This document shows positions 8,474 through 18,255 of a stretch of DNA of 64,000 bases, one piece after another. Each line of letters begins with the position of its first letter. The stretch's first letter is position 1. The stretch is from the NCBI RefSeq assembly GCF_026239695.1, contig NZ_JAPIVS010000004.1, positions 434,001-498,000 on the forward strand. The letters run 5' to 3'. The translations under genes were made by a program, and so were the position numbers. Source of the DNA: Pedobacter sp. MC2016-15. Lineage in GTDB: Bacteria > Bacteroidota > Bacteroidia > Sphingobacteriales > Sphingobacteriaceae. Below the pieces are notes generated by a model. That model was given only the letters and a program-made list of their open reading frames with translations. It was not told where the DNA came from and ran no database searches.

Positions 8474-9499
8474 ATGGAACACAGAGATCAACTTATCAGG
8501 ACTGCTCGTGCAATGGTGGCAGACCACAAAGGTTTAGTCGCATTAGATGAAAGTGTAGCAACACTCAACAAACGTTTTGAAGCTGCCGGAATACCGCAAA
8601 CAGAAGCCTTCAGAAGAGCTTATCGTGAAGTACTCATTACTGCTCCCGGAATCGGAGATTACCTCAATGGAGCCATCCTTTTTGATGAAACCATAGACCA
8701 GCAAAGCTCGTCAGGAAGGAGCTTTCTCGATATCCTGCAGCAGGCCGGAGTAATTCCTGGTATCAAGCTGGATGAAGGCACTGAGGACCTTCCCGGATTT
8801 CCCGGAGAGAAGATTACCAAAGGACTGGATGATCTCACAGAACGCCTCATCAGCTACAGACAAAAAGGTTTGCGCTTTGCCAAATGGAGAGCGGTGATCT
8901 CTATTGACGGAGATTTACCTTCTGAAGCCTGTATCATCAGCAATGCCCATGCCCTGGCACGTTATGCTGCGGCTTGTCAGCATGCCGGAATTGTTCCGAT
9001 TGTAGAGCCCGAAGTGATTATGGATGGCGATCATTCTATCGCACGTTGTGCGGAAGTTACAGAAAGAACCTTACGTGAATTATTCTACCAGCTTAACCTG
9101 CTGAAAGTAGAACTGAGGGGATTGATTCTCAAACCTAATATGGTATTACCCGGTGAGGATTCAACAGAAAAAGTAGATTCAGAACAAGTTGCAGCTTATA
9201 CGGTAAATTGTCTGCTCAATGCGGTACCAGCCACTGTTGCAGGCATTGCATTCCTTTCCGGGGGACAGGAACCTGAACTTGCCTCGGGGCACTTAAATGC
9301 CATCAATCATATTTACCAGTCAGAGCTGCCATGGCCTGTTACCTATTCCTTTTCAAGAGCGCTGCATCAGCCGGCACTGGAGATTTGGGGAGGTAAAGAT
9401 GAAAATGTAAAGGCTGCCCAGGCGGCATTCCTGGAATTGGGGAAAGCAAATAAATTTGCGAGGAGCGGGCAACTGATACCAAATGAGTTTAGTCGGTAA
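8474..9499 (+). CDS. Class I fructose-bisphosphate aldolase
   Basis: The 341-residue protein matches the eukaryotic-type class I aldolase, which cleaves fructose 1,6-bisphosphate to triose phosphates through a Schiff base. The N-terminal KGLVALDES corresponds to the family KGILAADES. The Schiff-base lysine is K220 in LILKPNMVLPG, and GIAFLSGGQ and YSFSRALHQPALEIWGG are also typical. No metal-site histidines of class II are needed. Its last 11 bases overlap the convergent response regulator gene on the other strand. It acts in cytoplasmic glycolysis and gluconeogenesis. Confidence 0.95.
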   Translation: MEHRDQLIRTARAMVADHKGLVALDESVATLNKRFEAAGIPQTEAFRRAYREVLITAPGIGDYLNGAILFDETIDQQSSSGRSFLDILQQAGVIPGIKLDEGTEDLPGFPGEKITKGLDDLTERLISYRQKGLRFAKWRAVISIDGDLPSEACIISNAHALARYAAACQHAGIVPIVEPEVIMDGDHSIARCAEVTERTLRELFYQLNLLKVELRGLILKPNMVLPGEDSTEKVDSEQVAAYTVNCLLNAVPATVAGIAFLSGGQEPELASGHLNAINHIYQSELPWPVTYSFSRALHQPALEIWGGKDENVKAAQAAFLELGKANKFARSGQLIPNEFSR

Positions 9500-9914
9500 G
9501 GTTAAAATTCGCGTTAAAGATCGTCGCCAGTTCAGCAGGAATCAGCGGTTTCTTTAACAACTTAAGTACATATGGATTAGCTTCTGCCTTGCGGATATCC
9601 CCAAAGTCCAGTGTTGATGAAAGCATCGCCACCAGACAATTGGCCTTCCATTCCTCAGGCAGGAGCTTATAATTATCAAGAAACTCAAATCCGTCCATCT
9701 CCGGCATCTGGATATCCAGCAGGATCAGATTCGGCAGTTTGTTGAGCTTACCGGAGTGCATGGTGAAATAGCTCAGCGCTTCTTCACCAGACTGGCACTG
9801 GATAATTTCATCAAATAATTTAGAGATCAGGATAATCTTTGAATTGATCTTCAGATCAATGATGTTGTCATCAATCAACATTACCCGTAATGGTCTTTCT
9901 ACGTTAATTAGCAT
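9489..9914 (-). CDS. Single-domain response regulator (CheY-like)
   Basis: The 141-residue protein is a receiver domain alone. The acidic pair is D15-D16 (MLIDDN), the phospho-accepting aspartate D67 lies in LILLDIQMPEMDG, and the conserved lysine is in LLKKPL. The ATG lies within the last codons of the upstream receiver-kinase gene (11-base overlap), so the two are translationally coupled and probably form a phosphorelay. The stop overlaps the convergent aldolase gene by 11 bases. Confidence 0.92.
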   Translation of the reverse strand: MLINVERPLRVMLIDDNIIDLKINSKIILISKLFDEIIQCQSGEEALSYFTMHSGKLNKLPNLILLDIQMPEMDGFEFLDNYKLLPEEWKANCLVAMLSSTLDFGDIRKAEANPYVLKLLKKPLIPAELATIFNANFNLTD

Positions 9915-10983
9915 TCGGAACAGTAATTTTGAAAGTTGTACCTTGATTCAAGGAAGAATTCACCGAAATTTTTCCATTCATCTTATTTAATGCTTCCTTC
10001 ACAATAAATAATCCCAGTCCGCTTCCTTTGTTATTTTTAGTTTTGAAAAACTGTGTAAATATCTTTTCCAGATGTTCATTGAGAATACCAAGGCCATTAT
10101 CCGTGATAGAGATCTCTGCAGAAAATGGAGTCACATCAATCGATATTTCCACGAGTTTCTGTTCTTCTGTATCTTTCTGATATTTAATGGCGTTGGAGAT
10201 CAGGTTCCCCAGAATCACCTCCAGCCTGAATGAATCCCCCATAAATGGATGAGGCTGGTTGATATTCAGTTTGAACTGGGTGTCCCTGTCGGTGTACGAA
10301 TAAAGATCTATGAGTTCGTCTACCAGCTTTTTAAAATCGATTTCCGATTTGTCTGAGGTAGTTTTATTGTTTTTGTAATACTGAAGAGTTTTTTGGATAT
10401 AGTAATCCAGTTTATTGGAGCAGGATTCAATCAGTTCCCAGTACTCGCCGCTGGAATTGTAAAGACCTTCCATTTTTACCAGGTTGACAATGCCAATGAC
10501 AGATACCAGTGGGGCCCGCAATTCGTGAGAGATACTGTAGATAAACCTGTTCAGCTCATCGTTGGTTTTCTCCAGTTCATCCACTTTATTTCTGAGGTCT
10601 ATCTTAGAGCGGTACGCCTCATGTGCATTTTTGATAGAATTATGCAGCTCCAGGTCGTTCCATGGTTTAGTGATGTACCTGTAAATATCGCCGTGATTGA
10701 TCGCATCTGCCAGGGCGGAGATATCCGTATAACCTGTCAACAGGATTCTGATCGGATCAGGATAAGAATCTGTAATGCTCTTAAAAAACTCTACACCGGT
10801 CATGTGAGGCATCTTCTGGTCCGCAATGATGACTTCAACCGGTAAATTCTGCAACACCTTTAATCCTTCTGCCGCGGAATTCGCAGTGTAAATTTCATAT
10901 TGTCTCCTAAAACTTGCTTTAAATGCGAGAAGATTATTTTCTTCATCATCAATATATAAAACTTTAACAGGTGAGCGAGTCAT
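9904..10983 (-). CDS. Hybrid receiver-histidine kinase
   Basis: The 359-residue protein begins with a receiver domain (D12-D13, phospho-site D55 in IIADQKMPHMTG, K106 in TKPWN), then a short linker helix, a HisKA dimerisation domain with H153 in YSISHELRAPL, and an HATPase domain with NLISNAIKYQ, DNGLGI and GSGLGLFIVK. There is no membrane segment, so it works in the cytoplasm downstream of another kinase. Its receiver (LYIDDEENNL.AFKASFRR) is clearly related to the stand-alone receivers at 11391 and 17692. It is transcribed first in a two-gene operon with the CheY-like gene. Confidence 0.93.
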   Translation of the reverse strand: MTRSPVKVLYIDDEENNLLAFKASFRRQYEIYTANSAAEGLKVLQNLPVEVIIADQKMPHMTGVEFFKSITDSYPDPIRILLTGYTDISALADAINHGDIYRYITKPWNDLELHNSIKNAHEAYRSKIDLRNKVDELEKTNDELNRFIYSISHELRAPLVSVIGIVNLVKMEGLYNSSGEYWELIESCSNKLDYYIQKTLQYYKNNKTTSDKSEIDFKKLVDELIDLYSYTDRDTQFKLNINQPHPFMGDSFRLEVILGNLISNAIKYQKDTEEQKLVEISIDVTPFSAEISITDNGLGILNEHLEKIFTQFFKTKNNKGSGLGLFIVKEALNKMNGKISVNSSLNQGTTFKITVPNAN

Positions 10984-11390
10984 ATTATCAGTGTGTTTAC
11001 AGGCAAGGTAACAATAAATTCCTTACCGTCATTTACTTTTATAACAACATAAAAATGGCTTTTATGTTTTCACTACAAAATTAGTTCGAATATTAGGTCT
11101 TTTATTTAAAATATCCGCAGGGTGAATTTTATATTTCTCCTTTTGTAATAGTATTTGAAGTATAGGTTTATTTATTAGCGTCATTATGGGGCACTTTTAA
11201 AATATGACAGAGGCATTAAAATAAAAACCTGTTATCATGCGATTACACTACAAAATTGATTAATTTTACTATTATTTTTAAATTATTATGAGTTGCCACA
11301 AATATGGCCTATTTTATTTCGGTAGCTCTTTTGATTAGTTGTACTTACCCCGGCAGGGCTTGAAAATGATTTATTGTAAATTACACGCAT
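10984..11390. other. Intergenic region between divergent regulator genes
   Basis: About 400 AT-rich bases separate the leftward receiver-kinase from the rightward receiver gene. No gene, RNA or clear -33/-7 promoter could be picked out by eye. It presumably carries both promoters. Confidence 0.4.
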
Positions 11391-11855
11391 ATGTCAGCAG
11401 ATAAAATAACAATTCTTTATGTAGACGATGAAGAAAATAACTTATTTTCATTCAAAGCTACTTTCCGGATCAAGTATCAGGTTTTGATTGCCATCAGTGG
11501 CGAAGAGGCGCTGAAGATTTTAGAAGCGAAGAAGGTTCATGTGATCATTACGGATCAGCGTATGCCGGAAATGACAGGTGTAGATTTTCTGGAGAAGGTT
11601 CTGGAGAAATTCCCTGACCCGATGCGGATCCTGTTAACCGGTTATGCAGATATGAACGCTGTGGTAGACGCCGTGAATAAAGGCAAGATTTTCCATTACC
11701 TGGCCAAGCCATGGAATGAGGAAGAACTGGATATGACGATCAAGCGGGCCTACGACAAGTATCTTGAAAAGGCCGAACTCACTGATATGAATGAAAAACT
11801 CGCTGGCTCTAATGACCAGCTTGAGTTTATGTTAAGACAACGACTTCTTTCTTAG
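11391..11855 (+). CDS. Stand-alone response regulator (RpfG-like receiver)
   Basis: The 154-residue protein has one receiver domain (D12-D13, phospho-site D55 in IITDQRMPEMTG, lysine in AKPWN) followed by a helical tail ending NDQLEFMLRQRLL. It is the same length as, and strongly similar to, the protein at 17692, which ends NKQLQFLLRQNLL. No DNA-binding or HD-GYP output domain is present. It lies divergent from the receiver-kinase and convergent with the 7TMR kinase operon. Phosphorylation by one of these kinases is inferred. Confidence 0.9.
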   Translation: MSADKITILYVDDEENNLFSFKATFRIKYQVLIAISGEEALKILEAKKVHVIITDQRMPEMTGVDFLEKVLEKFPDPMRILLTGYADMNAVVDAVNKGKIFHYLAKPWNEEELDMTIKRAYDKYLEKAELTDMNEKLAGSNDQLEFMLRQRLLS

Positions 11856-11895
11856 CGCAGAAACCCCTTTCTGATTTCTGCTGATCTCCAATCGA

Positions 11896-14070
11896 TTAAA
11901 GTGCAATTACCTTGTGAATAACCGGCAATTGCAAAATAAATTCCGTTCCTTCTCCGGCAGCACTTTTTAAGTGTATATGCCCATTGTGTTTCTTAATCGT
12001 ATTGTAGGCTATAGACATGCCCAGACCTGTACCTTCTCCAACATCCTTTGTGGTAAAGAAAGGTTCAAAGATCTTTTTCTGCGTCTTATCGTCCATCCCC
12101 GTGCCATTGTCCCTGATGTTGATGTAAACATACTCTTCATCCGCTGTGGTGGTAATGATGATCTCGCCGCCCGGTGTATCTCCAAATTGCTTGTGCACGG
12201 CATAAGCACCATTTGAAATGATGTTCAGAAATACCTGGTTTAATTTGCCCGCATAACATTCTATGTGCGGTATATCAGCAAAGTTCCTGGTTACTTTGAT
12301 GCTGTTATTGAGCAGGTTATTGGCAATAACCAGGGTTGAATCCAGACCTTCATTGATGTCAGCCACTTTGAGATCATCTTCATCCAAGCGCGAAAAGATC
12401 TTCAGTCCTTTTACAATTTCTGCCGTTCTGCTGGCACCCTCTTTAATTCCCTTCAGCAGGTCATTGATTTCTATGATCAGGTAATCGAAATCGAGTTCCT
12501 CTTTGTACTCATTGATTTTCTGTTGTTTTTCCTGAATAGAAGAGTCAGACAAGCTGATTTCCTCGATAAAAGCAAAAGCATCAAACATCATGTCGACATC
12601 GCGTTTAAGCGGTTTTATATTGGCCGTAACGAAGTTAATCGGGTTGTTGATCTCATGGGCTATACCAGCAGTTAACTGACCCAGAGAGGCCATTTTTTCT
12701 GATTCTACCAATTGTGACTGCGCCTGCTTCAGATCTTCGAGGGTGATGCCCAATTCATGATTTGACTCGCTCAGTTCCAGCGTACGTTCACTTACTTTTA
12801 ATTCGAGTAATACGTTTTGCTCACGGATGATTCTTTCATTTTCCTGCAAAGCCCGCAATGTCTCTTCCTGTGACCTTTCTTTCTCTGCCTTGAAGATGTT
12901 TATTTTATCTGCCAGTGCAAATGATAGTAAGATGGCTTCTACTCCGGACCCAATTAAAAGCGCCGAACCTGTCAGGTTATTATAGGGTAGAATGTTAAAA
13001 TCTTTGAGCACATAGGTAACTACACAGAGGATAAAGAAGGACCAGGCGATGAGGAAAAATTTAGCTGCCCTGAAGCCTTTCATCACAATCACAACGGCCA
13101 TGTACAGTACATATAAGGCGCTGATCATCGCCACTGAGAGCATCAGTCCGTAACTTGCATTAAAATTACCCGTAAAGGCAAGCACGATCTGAAGGGTATA
13201 TAGAAACCAGAACAGATAAGAAACTTTATAAAGTTTAGGTGTGAGCTGTTTGGCCGACAAAAAACTTTTGGAAAACTCTATCGCGGCCACGCCAATTAAT
13301 GCGGTGGCGATATAGATAAACATATTGGCGATCTGCGGTTCTCCGGGCAATATAAATCTAAAGACAAAGCCTTCCATGCAGGCTTGAGAGATGAGTACAA
13401 TTGCCAGGTAAACTACATAATAGAAGTAGTTTTTATCCTTGGTACTGATGAAAATAAACAGATTATACAATAGCATAACCAGTATAATACCCGTGTAAAT
13501 ACCAAAAGTAATATCCTTTGTCAGGGTGTTTTCTATGACCTGCTCGATACTACCAAGATAGATCGGCAATACCAGCTGTTTGCCACTCCTGACATGAAGA
13601 TAGAACGTATCGGTCTGGTTCTTTGTAAGTACCACAGGGTAAATGTACGACTGGTGTTTGATGAGCCGGCTGTCAAATGGCAATGTTTGTCCACTGCTGT
13701 TTGAGCGCACTATCCGTCCATTATCTACCTGATAATAGTTAATCTTATCAATCATTGGCTGTAACAACTGCAGACCCAGGTTTTCATGACTGTAACTGTT
13801 CCTGATGCTGAACTTAATCCAGTATGAATACGGAGTTATGCCCAGGTTTGGAAACTCGCTGTCCGATTTTTTAAATGCCGTAGATGCCATGGCATCTTTT
13901 AGCGTCAGCTTCGAAGAGCTGTCTGTTAAAATCTCAATCTGATTACCAATGACGCCGAATTTACCTTTGAAGTCGACTGCAGTTTGGGCAGAAGACAGGA
14001 GGTTGCAGCATAACAAAAGCAGTATGATTAAAGAAGTTTTTACTTTATACGCGTGTTTTTTGAATAACAT
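11896..14070 (-). CDS. 7TMR-DISM sensor histidine kinase
   Basis: The 724-residue protein starts with a signal or anchor segment ([16 protein letters not shown]). An extracellular 7TMR-DISM extracellular-2-type beta domain follows at about 30-180 ([19 protein letters not shown]), then seven transmembrane helices at about 185-385, a coiled coil, a HisKA domain with the box [15 protein letters not shown] near residue 470, and an HATPase domain ([26 protein letters not shown]). It probably senses an external small ligand. The gene lies 21 bases behind the ThiF-nitroreductase gene on the same strand, placing a membrane sensor in the same operon as two enzymes. Ligand unknown. Confidence 0.93.
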   Translation of the reverse strand: MLFKKHAYKVKTSLIILLLLCCNLLSSAQTAVDFKGKFGVIGNQIEILTDSSSKLTLKDAMASTAFKKSDSEFPNLGITPYSYWIKFSIRNSYSHENLGLQLLQPMIDKINYYQVDNGRIVRSNSSGQTLPFDSRLIKHQSYIYPVVLTKNQTDTFYLHVRSGKQLVLPIYLGSIEQVIENTLTKDITFGIYTGIILVMLLYNLFIFISTKDKNYFYYVVYLAIVLISQACMEGFVFRFILPGEPQIANMFIYIATALIGVAAIEFSKSFLSAKQLTPKLYKVSYLFWFLYTLQIVLAFTGNFNASYGLMLSVAMISALYVLYMAVVIVMKGFRAAKFFLIAWSFFILCVVTYVLKDFNILPYNNLTGSALLIGSGVEAILLSFALADKINIFKAEKERSQEETLRALQENERIIREQNVLLELKVSERTLELSESNHELGITLEDLKQAQSQLVESEKMASLGQLTAGIAHEINNPINFVTANIKPLKRDVDMMFDAFAFIEEISLSDSSIQEKQQKINEYKEELDFDYLIIEINDLLKGIKEGASRTAEIVKGLKIFSRLDEDDLKVADINEGLDSTLVIANNLLNNSIKVTRNFADIPHIECYAGKLNQVFLNIISNGAYAVHKQFGDTPGGEIIITTTADEEYVYINIRDNGTGMDDKTQKKIFEPFFTTKDVGEGTGLGMSIAYNTIKKHNGHIHLKSAAGEGTEFILQLPVIHKVIAL

Positions 14071-14091
14071 TGGTGTCGTAAATGCTTGAGA

Positions 14092-16404
14092 TTAAAATTT
14101 ATAAAATAGTTCAGTCTTGTCTTTTCGTAGAGAAGGTTTTCCTACGGTATCAGCAATAGCTACCTTCATGATGAACACTTCTTTTCTGTCCTGATTTCCC
14201 TGATCAAGCGGGAAAATTTCCAGAAACTGTTCCCTTAGCTGATGAAGGTTTCCTGCAACCTTTTCAGGTATAGCTTGTCCCTGACCATGAATGAGGCGGT
14301 TGAAAAAGAAAGCTGGCGATAACATCGGATGTATAGATACACCCTGCTGGTTTGCCAGAATCCATACTCTCTGTACCACCCTGCCTGCATTGATCAGCTG
14401 CGTATGGTTAAAATCATCGATAGCGAAAGTGAGTAGTGCTGAAGCGCTTTTAACGGCTTTGGTGGATAGTTTTTTAAAGGCATTTCCCTTGTCCCATCTG
14501 GATAAAAGCTCCACCGCTTTCCAGTCGCCCGCCACTTTAAATCCGGCAATCTCACTCTGTGTGATATCTACTGATGCTACTTCAACTCCATCTCTGGTAA
14601 GTTCGGCTTCTTCTCTGCTCCATCTGAGTTCATGATAGAATTCTTCATGGCCCATTTCATTTAACAGCCTTACCTTATCACACTCAGCAATAATCTCTGA
14701 CAATACCTCCAGGTCTGCCTCATTTTCTGTATAGTACAGATGAATATCTTCTTCTTGTGCAACCAGGTTTTCTATCTTTTGATAAAATTCTTTATCAATA
14801 TCCTGACGTACACCAATTTTCCGGTTGGTATGTCTGCTGAACAGATGTTCTGCTAAAACTATTGCTTCAGCGCCGGCAGCTTCAGTGGCGGATGTGAAAC
14901 GGATAGTAGCTGCGAGACCACTTTCCTCTCCCAAAGGGAAGAGTGCAACTTCATCCTGTAAATTAAGCGCTGCAGCCTGCAGGTGTACATTCTCAATAGC
15001 TCCACCAAGACCCATATGTGAGCCCATTTCGTAGTAATCTCCCCATGACCATGACCTGTATTTGTCATGAAACAGGAATAATACACCCTTGCTGAACACC
15101 CATTTCCAGGGTTGATTGTTCCCCGCCGATGGGGCAGCAACAGCAGCATCAATGAGCTGGTCAAGCTCCCCGTCGGAGATCAGATGTTCTGCAGCGGGTG
15201 TCGACTGAAAATACTGATCAATGACTTTTTCCATAGCCTGTGGCTCCAGTGGCTGATATGGATTCTCCTCATGGTTTTTTTCCGGAAGGGCCTTTTCTTC
15301 ATCTTTTACCAGTTCATCCAGGTCGATATAATACCTGCCGGAGTCATGGAACTGATCAAGTAAGATGCGTCTTGATACATCTGTTGTAAGTGCGCCGCCA
15401 AGGGTAACCGACGAAGCCAGCTGGGGCCAGGTATTGATGGATTGCTCAACTTCGAGCATGGATGCCTTTAACCGTGTCGAGATGGTTTCTGCACCGATCA
15501 TCTTCAGGATATAAGGGATTTTCTGCTCATTCGTAAGATCCTTGATATTATCTGGATTGAGGCCTTCTGCCAAACCATGCAGGATTGCTCTTTCCGGTTC
15601 GGTATCAAAGCGTTCCACATCAAGCATACCGCGGTCGTTGGTATCCATTACTACAGGAATACCATGCTCGCGGGCTTTGAAACGGCTTTCAATTTTCACA
15701 TTCAATCCATCACACACTTCCACGAACAGATCCAACTTTCCGGTTCCGGTAAAAAACTCTTCCATATTTCCGGCATGCAGGCCATCAGTGAAAATGATAA
15801 CTTTGATATAGGGATCGATTTCTGCAATTTCACGTGCAGAAATCACAGCTTTGTTGATACCCAGGTTAAATGTGCCTGTGCGGATCCTGTTCAGGTTGCT
15901 CAGTTCGGCAGTATCAAAATCGGCTAATCTGAGTTCTCCGCATGTACGCTCGATAGCCAGAGTCAGTGCGATCGACTGGCCAACCGATAAACCTACGATG
16001 CCTATTTTTTTTGATTTGAGCAGGTCTTGTTCCTGTTTGGTGATTTTGTATCTGTTTCTGTTGGTGCGTACTTCAACAAATTCTTCTTCATCCAGTATAT
16101 GCACGAGGCGCTGTGACCAGGGGTAATATGCCCATACGCCGTAACTGAAAATGTCTTTCCCGTCAAGGTGTTTACTGATGAGGTCCGGATATTCTTCGTT
16201 TTTTATTTTGATGGAGGGGTACATGCTCTTTACGAGCTCCTGCAGCTGAACATAAAGTTCATCATGCATAAAAGTTATTTTTCCCTCAGTAATCAGATTG
16301 TCAAATGTGGCACGGTCTGCCGGGTTATTGATTCTGAGCAGCACAGGTTTGTATTCTGTTTGTTTGACTGAGGTGAGTTCCAGAAGATTTGAAATATCTG
16401 TCAT
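14092..16404 (-). CDS. ThiF/E1-like and nitroreductase fusion protein (Rv1355c/MoeY family)
   Basis: The 770-residue protein has two enzyme domains. Residues about 100-380 form a ThiF/E1-type adenylating domain with the nucleotide loop IGIVGLSVGQS and the arginine motif LSNLNRI. Residues about 410-750 form an FMN nitroreductase fold with AAPSAGNNQPWKW. This architecture matches the Rv1355c family, labelled MoeY in Mycobacterium tuberculosis, whose function is not established. An E1 domain would activate a carboxylate as an acyl-adenylate, and the flavin domain would oxidise or reduce the product; this pairing recalls azoline peptide modification, but that is inference. It sits between a GNAT-like gene and a sensor kinase on the same strand. 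Confidence 0.88.
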   Translation of the reverse strand: MTDISNLLELTSVKQTEYKPVLLRINNPADRATFDNLITEGKITFMHDELYVQLQELVKSMYPSIKIKNEEYPDLISKHLDGKDIFSYGVWAYYPWSQRLVHILDEEEFVEVRTNRNRYKITKQEQDLLKSKKIGIVGLSVGQSIALTLAIERTCGELRLADFDTAELSNLNRIRTGTFNLGINKAVISAREIAEIDPYIKVIIFTDGLHAGNMEEFFTGTGKLDLFVEVCDGLNVKIESRFKAREHGIPVVMDTNDRGMLDVERFDTEPERAILHGLAEGLNPDNIKDLTNEQKIPYILKMIGAETISTRLKASMLEVEQSINTWPQLASSVTLGGALTTDVSRRILLDQFHDSGRYYIDLDELVKDEEKALPEKNHEENPYQPLEPQAMEKVIDQYFQSTPAAEHLISDGELDQLIDAAVAAPSAGNNQPWKWVFSKGVLFLFHDKYRSWSWGDYYEMGSHMGLGGAIENVHLQAAALNLQDEVALFPLGEESGLAATIRFTSATEAAGAEAIVLAEHLFSRHTNRKIGVRQDIDKEFYQKIENLVAQEEDIHLYYTENEADLEVLSEIIAECDKVRLLNEMGHEEFYHELRWSREEAELTRDGVEVASVDITQSEIAGFKVAGDWKAVELLSRWDKGNAFKKLSTKAVKSASALLTFAIDDFNHTQLINAGRVVQRVWILANQQGVSIHPMLSPAFFFNRLIHGQGQAIPEKVAGNLHQLREQFLEIFPLDQGNQDRKEVFIMKVAIADTVGKPSLRKDKTELFYKF

Positions 16405-16463
16405 TGTATGTTGAATATTTTTAAAGATGAGGATTGATAAATGCGGCTATTTCAGCCATGCAA

Positions 16464-17276
16464 CTACAAGAAATTTATATCCTGATCAATTGTTGTTTTG
16501 TGTTTGATGAAGTTGACGTTAGCGTTGGCTATGACCTCTTCCAGATGCCATTTGTCGAGATTTGGGATTTGGGTTTCGTAATGGATTTTTATTTCCTTGC
16601 CCCGGAGTTCTTCCATGCGGACAATATTGGACTGTTCCCTGATTTTGAAGATGGCTGTTTTATCTTCTTCATGTGCAAGTGCCAGTACGGGCACATCTTT
16701 CAGCAGCATCGTGGTAGCGACGAGATCGAGCTTCGGATAATAAAAAGTACCCTCATTTCCAATGCTGTTTTCCAGTTCCATACCTACACACCTTACAGGT
16801 TTGATGGTATAGGGGGCACAAAGTGCGAAAAGGGACTGCAGACCGATCTGGTGGGCAATGGCGACAGCAGCACGGATCAGGAAGATAGATCCTATGCCAT
16901 AACCGGCAACCTCGCGGGAGTTCCATAGTCCGCACAGTTCACCAGTACCTTGCTGGGCGCAGCGCCAAACCAGATCAAAGATGCCACTATCCAGCGTTCC
17001 CGTGGCCGATTCAATAGGCAGAGGTTCAGATCCCCCGGCAACATGGACGCGGGCACCACCGTAGACTCTCTTCCCGTCCAGGGATTCAACAACAATTACA
17101 AATGCTGCCGGATTGGTGGTCCATCCATTCTTTGAAGAAGTTACCTTTGTCACCCCAATACTGGTTAAAACATGTGTATGTCCTTCAACAAACAGATCGC
17201 ATGTTTCCGGATCATCAATTGCTCTGAATGCTCTAAGCCTAACCTCTGGATTTTCTTTATTTAAACCTTGCTCCAT
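16464..17276 (-). CDS. GNAT-like protein, possible N-acyltransferase
   Basis: The 270-residue protein is not firmly assigned. The central part has a GNAT-like layout: a beta strand GELCGLWNSREVAGYG, a helix-start loop GIGSIFLIRAAVAIA resembling the acyl-CoA pyrophosphate loop, then a strand LQSLFALCAPYT and a helix with a GMELENSIG turn. N-acyl amino acid synthases (FeeM) and LuxI-type synthases share this arrangement. It is the first gene of the leftward operon with the E1-nitroreductase fusion (59-base gap) and the 7TMR kinase. A role in making a small acylated molecule is inference; hypothetical status is the fallback. Confidence 0.7.
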   Translation of the reverse strand: MEQGLNKENPEVRLRAFRAIDDPETCDLFVEGHTHVLTSIGVTKVTSSKNGWTTNPAAFVIVVESLDGKRVYGGARVHVAGGSEPLPIESATGTLDSGIFDLVWRCAQQGTGELCGLWNSREVAGYGIGSIFLIRAAVAIAHQIGLQSLFALCAPYTIKPVRCVGMELENSIGNEGTFYYPKLDLVATTMLLKDVPVLALAHEEDKTAIFKIREQSNIVRMEELRGKEIKIHYETQIPNLDKWHLEEVIANANVNFIKHKTTIDQDINFL

Positions 17277-17691
17277 CTTACAGGCTTTGAATAAATGATA
17301 ACATTATTAATTTTCGGGTTCTCCTGCTTTGTCTAATCGCGCTCATTGAATGATGTAAGAATTAAAGTTAGTGGTATTACGGGGTTAAAAGCAAATTTTC
17401 ACTGTGATTATCAGTTGATTATAGTTTAGACATAGGTAGCTGTCCTAAATTCTAAATATAGCATAAAATCTACTGTCTAGTTAAGTTTGATATTATGTTT
17501 TGATAAATAAATGTTCAAATTAATGCTTTAATTACACATTCGATACATCGTAAGGGATAATTTACACTGAAGCGCTATCCCTGAATTTTTATTAAAATAA
17601 TTTATACCTATACTCCGGCAGGTTTTATCGAAAAATAAATTCTTATAAATTGATAAAAGCAATATCTTTAAAAAAAAACGATCCCAATCTG
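17277..17691. promoter_or_regulatory. Divergent promoter region of the signalling block
   Basis: This AT-rich gap of about 415 bases lies between the leftward GNAT-like operon and the rightward receiver gene. AGGGATA at 17553-17559 and TATCCCT at 17576-17582 form a 7-bp inverted repeat with a 16-base spacer, followed by a T-rich stretch; it could be an operator or a weak attenuator in the receiver leader. No clear consensus promoter was found by eye. Confidence 0.35.
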
Positions 17692-18156
17692 ATGAGTGCC
17701 GATAATCCAATTAATGTTCTGTATGTAGATGATGAGGTGCATAATCTTAGCGCATTTAAGGCGAGCTTCAGAAGAAAATTTAACATTTTTACTGCTGAGT
17801 CTGCAGTAGAAGGAAGAAAGATCCTCGAGAGCGAGCTGATTCAGATTATCATTTGCGACCAGCGGATGCCTGGTATGACAGGGATTGAGTTTTTAGAATC
17901 TGTGATTCCGGATTATCCGGAACCGATCAGGTTTTTGCTGACCGGCTATGAAGATATCACTGCTGTCATTGATGCGATCAATAAGGGGGAGGTCTATAAA
18001 TACATCCAAAAACCATGGAATGATGATAACCTCCGCATCAATATAGAGAAGGCTTTTGAAATTTATTCCTTGCGCAAGGAGAATAAGGAGCTGATAGAAT
18101 CACTCCTGATTGTCAATAAACAGCTCCAGTTTTTGCTCCGTCAGAACCTGCTTTAG
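17692..18156 (+). CDS. Stand-alone response regulator (RpfG-like receiver), paralogue of 11391
   Basis: ATG 17692 gives 154 residues beginning MSADNPINVLYVDDE, aligning with the paralogue start MSADKITILYVDDE; the longer frame needs a TTG at 17650 and is rejected. The receiver has D13-D14, phospho-site D56 in IIICDQRMPGMTG and a lysine in QKPWN. The tail ends NKQLQFLLRQNLL, almost the same as the paralogue. No output domain is present. It is divergent from the GNAT/E1/kinase operon and is a natural candidate partner of that kinase, which is inferred from position only. Confidence 0.9.
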   Translation: MSADNPINVLYVDDEVHNLSAFKASFRRKFNIFTAESAVEGRKILESELIQIIICDQRMPGMTGIEFLESVIPDYPEPIRFLLTGYEDITAVIDAINKGEVYKYIQKPWNDDNLRINIEKAFEIYSLRKENKELIESLLIVNKQLQFLLRQNLL

Positions 18157-18255
18157 CGCGTTGAAATGCGGTTAGAACATAGATTTTAGCTCCATATCAA
18201 ACCATTCCGGTTTAACTGTGTTGACTGTAATGCCTGCTTTAACAGGGCTCATCAT

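Noticed and set aside
10393..10845. 150-residue open frame on the plus strand
   Set aside because: It is antisense to the receiver-kinase, whose receiver, H-box and ATPase motifs are clear.
14092..16404. Naming the E1-nitroreductase fusion as a molybdopterin enzyme
   Set aside because: No other molybdopterin gene is nearby and the nitroreductase domain has no place in that pathway.
16434..16928. 164-residue open frame on the plus strand
   Set aside because: It is antisense to the GNAT-like gene and has no start signal or family resemblance.
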